Of a stretch of 64,000 nt of DNA, positions 35,219 through 47,082 are shown piece after piece. Made by a program: the position numbers and the translations under genes. The notes beneath the pieces are model-generated. The model was not told the origin of the DNA. It ran no database searches and worked only from the letters and a program-made list of their open reading frames with translations. The stretch comes from Terebella lapidaria (taxonomy: Eukaryota > Annelida > Polychaeta > Terebellida > Terebellidae): assembly GCA_949152475.1 (NCBI GenBank), contig CASCJZ010000450.1:1-64000 (forward strand), in the 5' to 3' direction. Every line of letters starts with the position of its first letter. Position 1 is the first letter of the stretch.

Positions 35219-37168
35219 AATTAGCCCAAAGGCTAAGATAGGTTACCGGACAATTTTGGTTTGGATAATGGAATGTAAAAGACCTGAGATTTATCAATCA
35301 AGGTTATCAGTGTGAACATTATGACCATGAGATTTACCAATCAAGGTCATCCATGTGAACTTCAATGTCACCATTACATGTACGGGTGCGGTATTTGATT
35401 TTCTATATGTTCATAATACAAAGATACGTCTGGGTGCAAGTGTATAGGCCGCTCAGGCCAATGTACACATTCCCAGTCAGACATTTGGCACTCAAGGTCA
35501 TCTGAGGTCAAGTTCAAGGTCATCATTAGTTGTGCCATATATGTCTTCCTATATGTTCATAATGCAAACATAAGCCTTATCTGCAAGCATTTCATCTATA
35601 GAGGCAAATCTGGGCATTTTTTTGACACAGAAATGGCTGTTTTGACCTTTTAAGGTCATCCAAGGTCAAATTCAAGGTCACCAAACAAGTCGCCATATAT
35701 GACTTTCCAATTGAAAGTGCCAATTTCTAAGCTCTATCTTCAGGCGTTCTATGAGTACAGTTCTGGCAGCTCTCATTATGAAGGAAGTCCAAATTTTTTT
35801 TCAAAGGGTGAAATTTTTTTCCCCCTGGAAATGGCCCATAATGGATAGTAATGCGATTTGGGGTGAAAAATTTTTTTTTTTGCCGACTCGTCAAAAATTC
35901 AAAATGGCCGCCACATGCAGACCGGCAATTCAAGGGCAACCAAACTTATACACATCACAGAGGTCCATAAGGGAAATCTTTTGAAACAAAAATCTCAAAA
36001 CTGTCTGAACAGTTTTCGAGAAAAGACAAACAAGGTGCAAATTTGGGCATTTTTCGACCCAAAAATGGCTGTTTTGACCTTTCAAGGTCATCCAAGGTCA
36101 AATTCAAGGTTACCACATAAGTCGCCATATGTGACTTCCCATTTGAAGGTGCCAATTTCTAAGCTCTATCTTCAGGCGTTCTATGAGTACAGTTATGGCA
36201 GCTCCCATTATGAAGGAAAGAATTGCCAATAATTTTCTGAGTGTAAAAATTTTTTCAAAGGGTGAAATTTTTTCCCCCCTGGAAATGGCCCATAATGGAT
36301 AGTAATGCGATTTGGGGTGAAACATTTCTTTTTCGCCGACTCGTCAAAAATTCAAAATGGCCACCACATGCAGACCGGCAATTCAAGGGCAACCAAACTT
36401 ATACACATCACAGAGGTCCATAAGGGAAATGTTTTGGAACAAAAATCTCAAAACTGTCTGAACAGTTTTCGAGAAAAGACAGACAAGGTGCAAACTTGGG
36501 CATTTTTCGACCCAAATATGGCTGTTTTGACCTTTCAAGGTCATCCAAGGTCAAATTCAAGGTTACCACATAAGTCGCCATATGTGACTTCCCATTTGAA
36601 GGTGCCAATTTCTAAGCTCTATCTTCAGGCGTTCTATGAGTACAGTTATGGCAGCTCCCATTATGAAGGAAAAAATTGCCAAACATTTTTTAAGTCCAAA
36701 AATTTATTCAAAGGGTGAAAAAAATTTTTTGCCTAGAAATGGCCCAAAATGGATAGTAATGCGATTTGGGGCGAAAAAAACTTTTTCGCCGACTCGTCAA
36801 AAATTCAAAATGGTCGCCCCACGGAGACCGGCGATTCAGGGGCAACCAAACTTATACACATCACACAGGTCCATAAGGAAATCTTTTGAAACAAAAATCT
36901 CAAAACTGTCTGAACAGTTTTCGAGAAAATGGCCGTCAAATTTGGAAAATTGGACATTTTTCAACGAAAAATCAGTCGTTTTTCGTCTAAAACAGCTGCC
37001 ATTTTGAAAAAAAAATGCTGAAACTAAAAAATAGCTCCTTCTCAAAATATTTTTAGATATTGTTGTGCAAAATTTAAGATTTATTCGCCTGTAAACCATA
37101 AGATAATATCGTTCACGCCGGACGTAACACCATGCCAATAGGTTATTGGACCATAGATCCGGTAACCT
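35219..37168 (+). mobile_element. GGTTACCGGAC-family MITE, complete copy with internal duplication
   Basis: The left end is TTAGCCCAAAGGCTAAGA, then GGTTACCGGACAA. The right end is TTATTGGACCATAGA, then TCCGGTAACCTAA. A block of 453 bp is tandemly repeated (35,800-36,700), corresponding to the 455-bp block of the copy at 19.0 kb. It lies in KDZ intron 16, antisense to the transposase. Frames recurring at 453-bp spacing are artefacts. Confidence 0.85.
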
Positions 37169-37189
37169 AAAAATTCAGACAAAACTAGA

Positions 37190-37720
37190 CGTCAAGGCCT
37201 GAAGATGCCTTGGGGCATTTCGACTGAATTGCATAGGTAACATCTGTTTCGCACTACAACGCCCCATTTCCGAGATTTGGGCCAAGTTCACCCAACATAC
37301 CCCTAAGATATGTTTGTCCAGTGTCACGAGTTCAAAAATAATGTCCGTTTCGCTCTATAACGCACCGTTTCCGTGATATGGCCGAATATGAAAAAGCCAA
37401 TTCAGCAACAAAAAAATGGCCCACCAGGATACCCATATGACATATTTGCCTAGTGTCACGAGTCCGTAAATAACGTCCGTTTCGCTCTACACCGCACCGC
37501 TTCCGATATATGGCCGAAAAATGAAAAACGCCGACTCGGCAAAAAAAAAATTTGGCCCAGGGCCAAGTTCACCCAACGTATCCTTAAAACATGTTTGACT
37601 AATGTGACGAGTCCGAAAATAACATGCGTTTCGCTCTACGATGCACCGTTTCCGAGATATGCAATGAGCCTCAAGGATGACTCACCAAAATTGTTTTCGG
37701 CCTCTGGGTCAAAGGTTGTT
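37190..37720 (+). repeat. Degenerate tandem repeat of about 115-160 bp
   Basis: The phrase TTTCGCTCTA, followed by a form of CGCACCGTTTCCGAGATATG, recurs three to four times (near 37,250, 37,350, 37,480 and 37,630). The same phrase occurs at 19,190 and, diverged, at 32,270. It belongs to a separate dispersed repeat family, also marked by TCAAGGCCTGAAGATGCCTT. Confidence 0.7.
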
Positions 37721-38669
37721 TGAGGGATTGACCCCATAATTGATAGTGTTCCTCTGCGACACTATATCAACGTATATGTCAAGTTTCAGAATGGTAGCAC
37801 TAGTACTTTTCGAGTTATCATCCGGAAACCATTTGACACAAGATTCATCCTCACGGACTAACCGGCCTCGGAACCCGCTCCAAAACAATAGGGTTCATCT
37901 ATGTAATAGACGTGGAATCAATACCCAGTATCAAGTATTCCGAGCAAACAAAACAGGGTCCGTTATCCAATCTCATAGTCCGGGGACAGAAAGTCATATC
38001 AGGCATACGAAGTGAGAGAAAACAAAAATGACAGGGAAACTCATGAACCCCCGTAAATGGCCATCAGGAGGTGAAATCAGGTGTTCCGGAAAGAGTGAGC
38101 ATTTCCTGCCCCACTAGTGGCACCCGTCATGAATTCCCCAAAATTAACATGAAAATAGATCTAGTTGCATGGCAGACATGGATTTGCTGTATTTATCAAC
38201 CAGATCATGATGACGTCCATAGAATTTCTTAAACGCAGCGATAAGTCTTGGTAAAACATATCCTTGTCGTAGCAGTTTAGAGACTAGCTGGGCACATAAT
38301 ATATGCAATAACTGGTGAAAATTTCTCGAAGATTCGTCAAGGCGTTCTTGAGTTATCGTCCGGAAACCGAAAAGTGAAAAAAAAAATTCTGACAAAACCA
38401 TAAGAACATTTCGTGCCGAAATGCCCTAATAATAACAATTGAATGGACATGATGGGAAGCATAAATATAGAACGGCAAAACTGCCACTGAAATTTTTACT
38501 TAGGCAATTTGTTTTTTATGTCTTGGTTTACAAACTGCCGACCCTAATTTTTCTGTTTTGAGAATGAAAATAAAATTGAGATTTTGTCTTTTTTTTATTT
38601 CCGCAGATAGCATTTTTCTCATGCAGAAATATTAAAACGTTAAAATGAGGTTAAATCTCTTCAATTTTG

Positions 38670-39012
38670 CATCTGTCACAGTCACGACTTGTTGCTTTTG
38701 TTTTGAAACAAGGGAGCATCTATTGTTCTTGTACATTTTCAATGAAAAAAACTGTTTATTGTTTCCGATTCATGCTTTTAGGCATAATTTATACTTTTTA
38801 AAGATTTTAATTTCCCCGACACTACATTTGAGTCAGATTTCGCATCTGTCACAGTCACGACTCGTTGCTTTTGTTTTTGAACAAGGGAGTATCTATTGCT
38901 TTTGTACATTTTTAATGAAATAACTGTTTATTGTTTCTGATTTATGCTTTTAAGCAAAATTTATACTTTTTACCGATTTTAATTTCCCTGACACTACATT
39001 TGACTCAATTTT
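38670..39012 (+). repeat. Tandem duplication, 173 bp x 2
   Basis: The unit CATCTGTCACAGTCACGACT through CCCCGACACTACATTTGA occurs twice with about 10 percent difference. It sits in KDZ intron 16. Open frames of 80-90 codons here come from the duplication. Confidence 0.85.
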
Positions 39013-39387
39013 ATTTTTATTCCACCCTCCACTCCAACATTTCTTCATCCATCATTCGTAAACCAAGAAATGAAAAACAAATCACCTTATTTCTCTTGCA
39101 TTATTCCGTGATAGTTTCACATTCAGGCATGCATATAGAGCCTATTGATCATATGACGCGGAATTCACTGAGAGACAGATCCTGAATTCGTTTTGGGGGA
39201 TGTTTGGGAAGAATGAAGTGACGTCCATGACTTCCGGGGCTCTCGAGGGTAACCGTGTATTGTAGAGACAGTTCTATGCTTCCGTACATTGCCCTATTAA
39301 AGCTACTAGTTTATTATAATGGGTGGATGTATTGCATCACTGTGTGAGTACACATTATTCTGTTATAATTCTGGTTATTGAGCTCAC

Positions 39388-40798
39388 CACTTGAATGTTT
39401 CTTTCCCAAACCAAGCAGGAATTCTTTCTCGACTGCCAAATTTCGGCACTTGAACAAATGTTTCATTTGCTGTTCCTGCTCCAGTTGTTCTTGTTGTTGT
39501 TTATACTCAGCACTGCTGGGCAGCCATCTTGTCATTTGTTTTTGTCTTTCGATTTTACGTAGTTCCTCGTCTAAGCTAGGATAAAATATAACACCTTATA
39601 ATAACTTATACATATTATAGTGGCTGTTGATCACTTGTCACATACTCAATTCCACATGGAAAAAAAATTCCACCCTAACCTTTGTTTTTGGCGTGCGAGT
39701 GTCATCTGGTCAGCATCATGTGCCAACTCCACAGACAGTAAAGCAGATTGCAACTGAGACCTGAAGAGGGGCAAGTGACTTATTATATGAACAAACAAAA
39801 CAAATATGAACGTCATAAAGAAATAGGGGAGCTTTTGGTTCTGGCCAATAAAATATAAATACAATATATATGCAATAATACATGCATTAAGTTTGTCAAT
39901 CAGCAAACTATCTTTCCTCAGAAACATTCGATTTTTGTAAGCTTGCAATTCACTTCATATCTTTCTGAGTGTTCCAATCCACACAATCATGTTATTTGGA
40001 TAATAATAAATGAATCTAAAGGCTATAATGAATTTAAAGGTATATTAATCAGTTATTTTCCTAAATTTGACCTCAAGTTTCACCTCATTTTTGCATGCAC
40101 TGCTGCCAGAGTTCTTGCTTTGACTCGTCGTGCTACTATTAGGACAAATACAGTACCGTATTGGTACTAATAGTACCAATACAATTAGTACCAATACTTC
40201 CTGAAGCAGCGCGCGCAAAAGTAAGGTCACACTTCCAGTCAAATTCAAGAAAATCACTGAATAATATACCTATAGCTTTCAGTCCCCTTCATTATGATTC
40301 AAATAACACAGATGTGTGGATTGGAACACTCCCAAGATCTTATTAGAAAGATATGAAGTGAATTACAATGTTACAAAAATCTAACATTTTTGGGGAAAAG
40401 AAGGGGTGCTCTACTATTAGGGCACATGCCACTATTAGGACCAATACAGTATGCGCAGTTGAATTGCAGGAAAGTAAGACATGATGTTCAGTTTGAATCC
40501 CATTTTTAACTAGCAAAGTCTATCTTCCACTGGAGGCCGTGCCCATCTTCCAGTTTAGCCTTGATGAGTCTGATGTGGTGAGGTGACATTTCAAATTGCT
40601 TTGTTCGAGTGTAACACTAAATGCCCATTTATAGCAATTTGACTGGCATACTACATTAGGGAAAATGTGTCTGAATTTGGTTTAAATAGAATCAGACAAG
40701 TGTCTGGATTTTGGATTTCATCAACTTCAAGACTACTTACTGAATTGAGTAGACTTTCACCAAATTCTTCATGTAGCTTTCACGCCAGGTCCTCTTGC
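39388..40798 (-). CDS. KDZ transposase, exons 14-16
   Basis: Exon 14 (40,741-40,798) encodes KRTWRESYMKNLVKVYSI. Exon 15 (39,680-39,760) encodes SQLQSALLSVELAHDADQM. Exon 16 (39,388-39,575) encodes LDEELRKIERQKQMTRWLPS, a Gln-rich helix and a Lys-rich end. Donors are GTAAGT, GTTAGG and GTGAGC, and phases 2, 2 and 1 chain without conflict. The RW..SSAEY pattern and coiled-coil character match the region after the catalytic core of KDZ transposases. Confidence 0.75.
39930..40381. mobile_element. Foldback element in KDZ intron 14
   Basis: GATTTTTGTAAGCTTGCAAT, then TCACTTCATATCTTTC, at the left end is mirrored at 40,340-40,381. Further inward, GTGTTCCAATCCACACA is also mirrored. The centre carries repeated ATTAGTACCAATAC words. 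The inverted ends span about 75 bp. Confidence 0.75.
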
Positions 40799-41044
40799 CT
40801 TTGGGACAAAGAAGAATATTGTAGGTATTGAACATGCTGTAATCAGATGGAAGAGACTGAGCTATGCAAACTTTCCTGATCAGGTATCCTCACAGCATTT
40901 ATGGCAGGTACATATAGCCATAACGATCCGAGCATATCATGTTTTATAACCCATCAGATATTGGTGAATGATGTTTCCATGGTTTCATGCCGGTACATGC
41001 TTTTCATTAGCGTAATTTGTTTTTATTTCGGGTTTTGGGGAAAA

Positions 41045-41105
41045 GTAATAGTATCTTTTTCCATATTTCAGTCAATAGGTTACTATTGACTGAAATATGA
41101 TAAAC
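41045..41105. repeat. Short perfect hairpin
   Basis: ATATTTCAGTCAATAG and its exact reverse complement are separated by a few bases. It lies in KDZ intron 13. Nearby, CTGTTTATCAGGAG at 41,262 also matches the reverse complement of sequence at 41,505, so the segment may be a small foldback element. Confidence 0.7.
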
Positions 41106-41417
41106 AGTGGTCCCTGTAAGATAAGACACCTCCGAAATAAAACTCCCCTGTCTGTAAAGACTTCTTTCCATTCCCCAAAGATCAATTTAACATGTAAATG
41201 AACCTGTGAAATAAGACTTCCTGTAAGATAAGACCTCATTTTTCCTGCTGCTGTTTATCAGGAGTGTAAGACAGGGGTTATGCTGCATATATGAGTGTAC
41301 CTTGTATCTTACAATAGCTAGTGTATTGCTATCTGATATAAATCCTTGATGACATCACCATTACAGTACAGTAATGAATTCTTGAATAGTTATGTTTACG
41401 ATACATCCATGACTTAC

Positions 41418-42455
41418 TCTTTGCATTGATCAGTCTCTTTTCACGAAGAAGCTGTTTTTCCTCATCCTTCCATGAGGGCAGGACTGAGTCAACATCGGTA
41501 GCAGCTCCTGATAAACAGAGTACAAATTACTGAGTAAGGTCTGGAATACTCTGGGCATTACTGTCACTCTGACCATGAAATAAAGCTTAAGAGGTATCTA
41601 ACCTGGACATAATGGAGCCTGAACTAATCAGCAACTATTATGCATGGTATCAGTTCAGTTAGTTTGCATTTATGTGATGAGAAAATAATGGTCAAATTGA
41701 AAGTCATTAGAATATTTGGCATGACTCATTTCTTATTATGTCCACAATTGATTCCCAAGCTAAAAAGTCGATAAGAACGATATTAGCCAATTTGTCCTGT
41801 GACCTTAAAAATTAGGTCGAAGGTTGAATTCAAGGTCAAGAGAATATTCAGCATATAATATATATTATTTCCTATATGTCAGCCATTGATTCCTAATCTC
41901 TACTCTTAATATTGAGTTAGGTGGAATAATGTATCCCATTATGACGCATATGAGAATTTATCATGGGAAAGTCACATTTGGGCTAAGTTTAAGACAATAG
42001 ATTCAAGACCAATGAAACTACACATCACAGGAGAATGAGGAGTCTTATGCATCAATTACTAGTATCGTTAATGAACAGATTTTGGAAAAATGGCTGTCAA
42101 AGTCCAAAATTGGCAGTTTTTAAACAAAATCAGCCGCCACTTTGAATACAATAAACAACCAGAAAATAAAAAAAACGAAAAAAATGCCTCGCACTGGGAT
42201 TATTTTTTAGCAATTGTGTGCAAATTTCAGAAAGATTTGACAGTAAACTTTACAGATGAAATTATGCACGAATTACGATGGATGCAATGACATGATAATA
42301 ATAATAATCAATTGTCTAATCATAGGTCCGGTATTAACCTAAAAAGAAAAAGATTGAGTTGGTACATTGATGCTGTTCAAGGAGGTCCTTCAGTTTATCA
42401 GCTGAAACTGCTTGTGTGTCATTTGCTTTGGCCATCTTGCCCACGAGGTAATCAT
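41418..42455 (-). CDS. KDZ transposase, exons 12-13
   Basis: Exon 12 (42,366-42,455, acceptor GTTTCTAG, phase 1) encodes DDYLVGKMAKANDTQ and KLKDLLEQHQ. Exon 13 (41,418-41,507, acceptor TTATCAG, donor GTAAGT) encodes AATDVDSVLPSWKDEEKQLL. The donor of exon 12 is uncertain: CAAT|GTACCA gives a stop across the junction, whereas a donor in the adjacent MITE end (TAG|GTTAAT, near 42,340) would keep the frame. Confidence 0.6.
41690..42341 (+). mobile_element. GGTTACCGGAC-family MITE, 5'-truncated
   Basis: One satellite unit, the GGGAAAGTCACATTTGGG block and a right end with a three-base insertion (TCCGGTATTAACCTAA) identify the family. The right terminus abuts KDZ exon 12. It is antisense to the transposase. 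Confidence 0.75.
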
Positions 42456-42689
42456 CTAGAAACAACAAAATGTATGAGTAAACCAGATACAGTATCACAG
42501 AAGAAACATTTTGAAACAAACCAGCTTCAGTAACATAAGCCAAAGGTGAACATCGACTACCTGGGACGTTCAGTTTGAAAACTTAGCTTATTTATGCTCA
42601 TGACTATATTCTCTGGTATTCAAAATTTCTAAAAATGATAGGTTAAGGGTCTAGGCATTTGCAACTGGCGAGGCCTATGCACAATTAGA

Positions 42690-43140
42690 CATACAAAATA
42701 CAAGTTTTGGGGAAAGGGCAGCCCAAGTCTCAAAATGGTCATTTTCCAACGAAAAATTGCCATTCATGGTCACTGAAGGTCAATGTCAAAGTCACTGCTG
42801 AAATCGCCATATCTTTTTCGTGCACTAAAACATTTGTAACGAATAGTGACTTGATATGGGAGGGAAATGTTTTTTTTCTCGCCAGTAGGGCAACTTTATA
42901 CACATCAAAAACATACATAAGAGGAAACTTTTGAAACAAAAATCTCCAAACTGAGAAAATGGCCAATTCAATTGTAAAAAGAAAAAAATATTTCTTAGAG
43001 ATATTTTCATGAAGAACATTCACACAAAATTTCACACAAAAAAATTTATCAGATTCTGAGATTTTGTGCTCACATATATGGACGACAAACGGCAGACGCC
43101 AACTGACGACAAAAGTTTATCGAGCAATATGGCCCTATAA
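42690..43140 (+). mobile_element. GGTTACCGGAC-family MITE fragment
   Basis: Words from the 3' block (TCCAACGAAAAATTGCC, GAAACAAAAATCTCCAAACTG, then a GACGACAAACGGC microsatellite) are recognisable but diverged. The right terminus is decayed. It lies in KDZ intron 11, antisense. Confidence 0.6.
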
Positions 43141-43211
43141 GCCAATAAAACTGAAACATTGCACATGTGATTTGATTCAAACAATGGTATAAGTTGCCAG
43201 ATATACTGCAC

Positions 43212-43392
43212 CTAATTTATCAATCTTCTCCCTTGAATAGTGGTGAAGAGCCATCGTCAGTAGGTCCTTCCTATGGAGAGGTGTCTGCTCCTTTGTGATT
43301 TTGGCGAAGGGCCTCAGATACGACCATAACCTCTCTAGCTGTTCTCCATCGAAAAGACCGAAGTTCTCCGGGCGTCTGGGATTCATAGTTAC
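43212..43392 (-). CDS. KDZ transposase, exon 11 (catalytic Glu)
   Basis: After the acceptor CTACCTGTAG, the exon encodes NPRRPENFGLFDGEQLERLW, then SYLRPFAKITKEQTPLHR and a helix with LLTMALHHYSREKIDKL. The DGE..ER.WS motif is the third acidic catalytic element of KDZ transposases. The phases (0 in, 1 out) agree with the neighbours. Confidence 0.85.
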
Positions 43393-43649
43393 CTACAGGT
43401 AGCCATAAAATGACATGAAGATAGAAATACTAATACAATTCCCAGATTTATTATTTCAGCCCATCAAAAGAGAATGGGCAAGGGGTATTATTTGAGTCTG
43501 TTATGAAATACATGGTCTGTCGCTATACGTGACAAGGTTATATCTCCTCTCATGCCCGATATCACAGCTCCCACGCCCTGATTCTTGCATTCCTTCAATA
43601 CACCCAACCTAAAAATTACCTCTAGCCAAGGCTGAACCCCTGAATACAG

Positions 43650-44090
43650 TACTGATTTCGCAAAACCTCACTAGCCATGCAGTGTTACATGCTAATTGCT
43701 AGCCGGTGTGATTACGTGCGACTTGATGCTAGCATCAACTCGCATGGTGCGACCAGTAGGCGCGATGCCATCGCATCAGGTGGCCGTCTTAGTTGAACAG
43801 GCGAGCATTTTCTTGCACAGATGCTGGCATCCTTTATTTCGGACGCAAATACAGACTTGAATATGAAATGAACTTAAACACTGCATTTGCCCATTCAATC
43901 TACATGATACAGACCATGTGTTAGGATCATATGCGATCATATAATGGCCTTCCCAAAAAATGTGAATGCTTTTAGTGTGCCACAGTGCCAAGAACTAATG
44001 CTAGCATCGGGCGATGCTAGTTCAGGCGAAGTTTGGCTAACACGTGCTAACAGGTTCAGTGTGCTAGCATTTTGGTGAGGTACTGTATCT
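43650..44090. mobile_element. Possible MITE rich in GCTAGC words
   Basis: The left CCTCACTAGCC and, from the other strand on the right, CCTCACCAAAATGCTAGC resemble each other weakly. ATGCTAGCAT-type palindromes recur inside. The base composition differs from its surroundings. The boundaries are a guess. Confidence 0.35.
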
Positions 44091-44623
44091 CACCCTATGT
44101 ACTATTACCATTATCTTGACCAAAGAAGGCATTGTTTCACCTATAGAGACCATCCATGGTCAAATTCAAGGTTAGTATTTTGAAGGTCGTACCGATTATA
44201 TAGGCCTACTTCCTATCTGTGTTATCCATGCTAATATAAACTCCATCCACTCCTCGAACAGAGATAAAAAAATCAGTATTTGGGCTCTCAAAGTCAGTGA
44301 AGAACGTCAAATTCAAGCAACCATTAATGCTCTACATTAATTATGAAAATTCTTGAAAAAAATGTCCAAACTACATGAAAATCTGTAGGTACTGAGAATC
44401 AACCCCACTAGGGGCTTTGTGGCATCCCCAAATTTGTTCTTATCATTTCAAATGGTAAAACCTAATATACAAGTAAAAAAAAATCCCAATATCATTGGTC
44501 ATATTGAAGGCTGATAGCACAAGGTCAAAATCAAACCTTACATTTAAAAGTTGTTCAATTGATTTGCAATAGGACAGAAAATTGGCCTTGTGGATACGTC
44601 AATTGGTATGTCAAATTGGAAAA

Positions 44624-46036
44624 TTAGGCCAAGGGCCAAAAATAGGTTACCGGACAATGTTTATTTTAGATGTTAGACAGGTCACTGGTTAAATTCAAGG
44701 TCAAGAGAATATTCAGCATATATAATATTAAGCATATATCATGTCCACAGTTGATTGCTAAGCTGTAAATTCAATAATCAGAGAGATATTAGCAATTTTG
44801 TGCTGTGGCCTTGAAAATGAAGGCAAAGGTCAAATTCAAGGTCATCAAAATATTCAGTGTATATCATTTTCTATATGCCCACAATTGATTCCCTAAGCCA
44901 TACAGTCAATAGAGGAGCAAGATATTAGTCATTTTGTCCTGTGACCTTGAAAATGAGGTCAAAGGTCAAATTCAAGGTCACGAGAAAATCCAGCATATAT
45001 CATTTCCTATATGTTCATAACTGATTCCTAAGCTGTAAAGTCGATAACAAGCAAGATATTAGCCATTTTGTCTTATGACCTTGAAAATTGGGTCAAAGGT
45101 CAAATTCGAGGTCATCAGAATATTCAGCATATATCATTTCCCATATGACCACAATTGATTCCTAAGCTGTAGAGTCGATAATAAGCGAGATATAAGCCGT
45201 TTTGTCCTATGACCTTGAAAATGGGGTCAAAGGTCAAATTCAAGGTCATCAGAATATTCAGCATATGTCATATCCTATATGTCCACAATTGACTCCTAAG
45301 CTGTAGAGTCGATAATAAGCGAGATATAAGCCATTTTGTGCTCTGACCTTGAAAATGGGGTCAAAGGTCAAATTCAAGGTCATCAGAATATTCAGCATAT
45401 ATCATTTCCTATATGTCCACAATTCACTCCTAAGCTGTAGAGTCGATAATAAGCGAGATATAAGCCATTTTGTGCTCTGACCTTGAAACTGAGGTCAGAG
45501 GTCAAATTCAAGGTTACGAGAATATTCAGCAAGTATCATTTCCTATATGTCCACAATTGATTCCTAGTCTCTAATCTCAATATTAAGTGAGATATTAGGC
45601 ATAATGTGTCCCATTATAAAGCATAGGAGAATTTAACATGGGAAAGTCCCATTTGGGCCGACTTTGGGCCAAAATGGCCCACTTCGAGCGATTCAAGCGC
45701 ATCGAAATTTATAGACATCATAGGAGTACATATGAGGAGTGTTATGTATCAAAAACAAAAAAAGTTACTGAACAGATTTTGAGAAAATGGCCGCCAAAGT
45801 CCAAAATCAGGCATTTTTCGTCGAAAACGGCCGCCATTTTGAAAAAAATGCGAAAATCAAAAAACTAAAAAATACCTCCTTCTTGAATTATTTTTAAGTA
45901 TTTTTGTGCAAAATTTCAGAAAAATTCGCCTGTAAACAAAAAAGATAAAAATGTGGACGACGGACGACGACGGACGACGGACGACGGACGCAACGCCATG
46001 CCAATAGGTTATCGGACCATAGGTCCGGTAACCTAA
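44624..46036 (+). mobile_element. GGTTACCGGAC-family MITE, complete satellite-bearing copy
   Basis: This is the best complete example of the family: left end TTAGGCCAAGGGCCAAAAAT, then GGTTACCGGACAATG; about seven units of about 134 bp (44,690-45,590); GGGAAAGTCCCATTTGGGCC; GGCCGCC-rich block; a GACGGACGACGG microsatellite (45,955-45,990); right end TTATCGGACCATAGG, then TCCGGTAACCTAA. It lies in KDZ intron 10, antisense. No coding capacity is seen. Confidence 0.9.
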
Positions 46037-46153
46037 TGAACAGTTCAGTCATTCAGGTATGATGGCCGAATGAATGTAGTATCTAGACCTACTTAATCTG
46101 AGACCTTTGTTTCACATTTGACACAACAGTCCATGCATCTTAATATTATGTAC

Positions 46154-46237
46154 CTGACAATCTCCTTTGTGTCCATATGAATGGAAAACAGGAATTGCTA
46201 ACGATATGTTCTCCAACAAGTTCTCATGGCCTGCTTT
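46154..46237 (-). CDS. KDZ transposase, exon 10
   Basis: The acceptor is TTTACAG and the donor CAG|GTACAT; the exon has 28 codons in phase 0. It encodes ISLAIPVFHSYGHKGDCQ. The AIP.FH...H...CQ motif lies between the second and third catalytic residues in KDZ transposases. Confidence 0.8.
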
Positions 46238-46432
46238 CTGTAAAGAAAAAATGTATGTATTCATTATCAACATCAAAAGACAGTGTTTTATATACAATAG
46301 GTCATGTATTTTCAATCAGAACTCCTAATAGGATCAATCATCATATATAGAAAAAGCTTTCTTTCAGGCTGAGATTCAAGCAATAAATGACTAATTTTAC
46401 CAGAAGATAAAAATTAAAAACTTTTAACATAC

Positions 46433-46544
46433 CCTCAAGTGAGACTGTAGCACACATGCAATGTCATAAAGTACATGCAAGGCGACATCTTCATGTTCAT
46501 ACTTCTTGACCAGTTCTTGAAGAACATACACCGAATATGATAAC
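46433..46544 (-). CDS. KDZ transposase, exon 9 (second catalytic Asp)
   Basis: The acceptor is CTTCAG and the donor AGG|GTATGT. It encodes LSYSVYVLQELVKKYEHED and VALHVLYDIACVLQSHLR. The YDIAC motif holds the second acidic residue of the catalytic triad. Confidence 0.85.
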
Positions 46545-46552
46545 CTGAAGTA

Positions 46553-46800
46553 AAATTAGCCAAAGGACAAACAAAGGTTACCAAGAAATGTACAGGGCGC
46601 AGTCAAATGGTTCAGAACAGATAGTGACTTACAAATCACAAAGATACATGCATCTATAGAAGAGAATAACAAAGCTAAAAAAATATGTCCTTCTCCAATC
46701 ATTTTCAGGTATTTTTTTAAACGAATTTCCAGGAAGATTAAACCGGAAACATTATAGATAACAATTTCAATGCCAGACAAACGGACAGACAGGTCTGATG
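46553..46800 (+). mobile_element. Relic of the GGTTACCGGAC family next to an exon
   Basis: A degenerate left end (TTAGCCAAAGGACAAACAAA, then GGTTACCAAGAAA) starts less than 10 bp from the acceptor of KDZ exon 9. Degenerate 3'-block sequence follows (TATGTCCTTCTCCAATCATT, ACGGACAGACAGG). It is old and heavily deleted. Confidence 0.6.
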
Positions 46801-46945
46801 GATCATGTAAAGTAAAAATGTATAAATGAAGTAATTCATAAAATGGAGAAGAATCCTACCAGGTCACAAAAACAGTTTGAGTTCATATACAATTTAATAC
46901 ATCTGTACATCAATGGATTCATGTTCAATATATCCAGTTGAATAC

Positions 46946-47082
46946 CTTTCCCCATGTCTGATGTCCATGAACTTGAATGGGATCTCATGTTTGCACACTG
47001 AGCCAAAGACACCGGTTACATTCAAATTAGCGGCTTTGTTCTTGCTCCTTATAGCAGTGGAAGCCTGGAATTGGCTGCATTC
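46946..47082 (-). CDS. KDZ transposase, exon 8
   Basis: The acceptor is TTTTTTTAG and the donor GAAAG|GTATTC. It encodes ECSQFQAS and NVTGVFGSVCKHEIPFKFMD, then IRHGER. The TGV.G..C.H and GER elements follow the first catalytic Asp in KDZ proteins. Confidence 0.85.

Noticed and set aside
35751-37138. Open frames of 100-137 codons near 36 kb
   Set aside because: They lie wholly within a MITE copy and repeat at 453-bp spacing.
38645-39185. Two tandem 84-92-codon genes
   Set aside because: They result from a 173-bp tandem duplication in a KDZ intron. The composition is hydrophobic and AT-driven.
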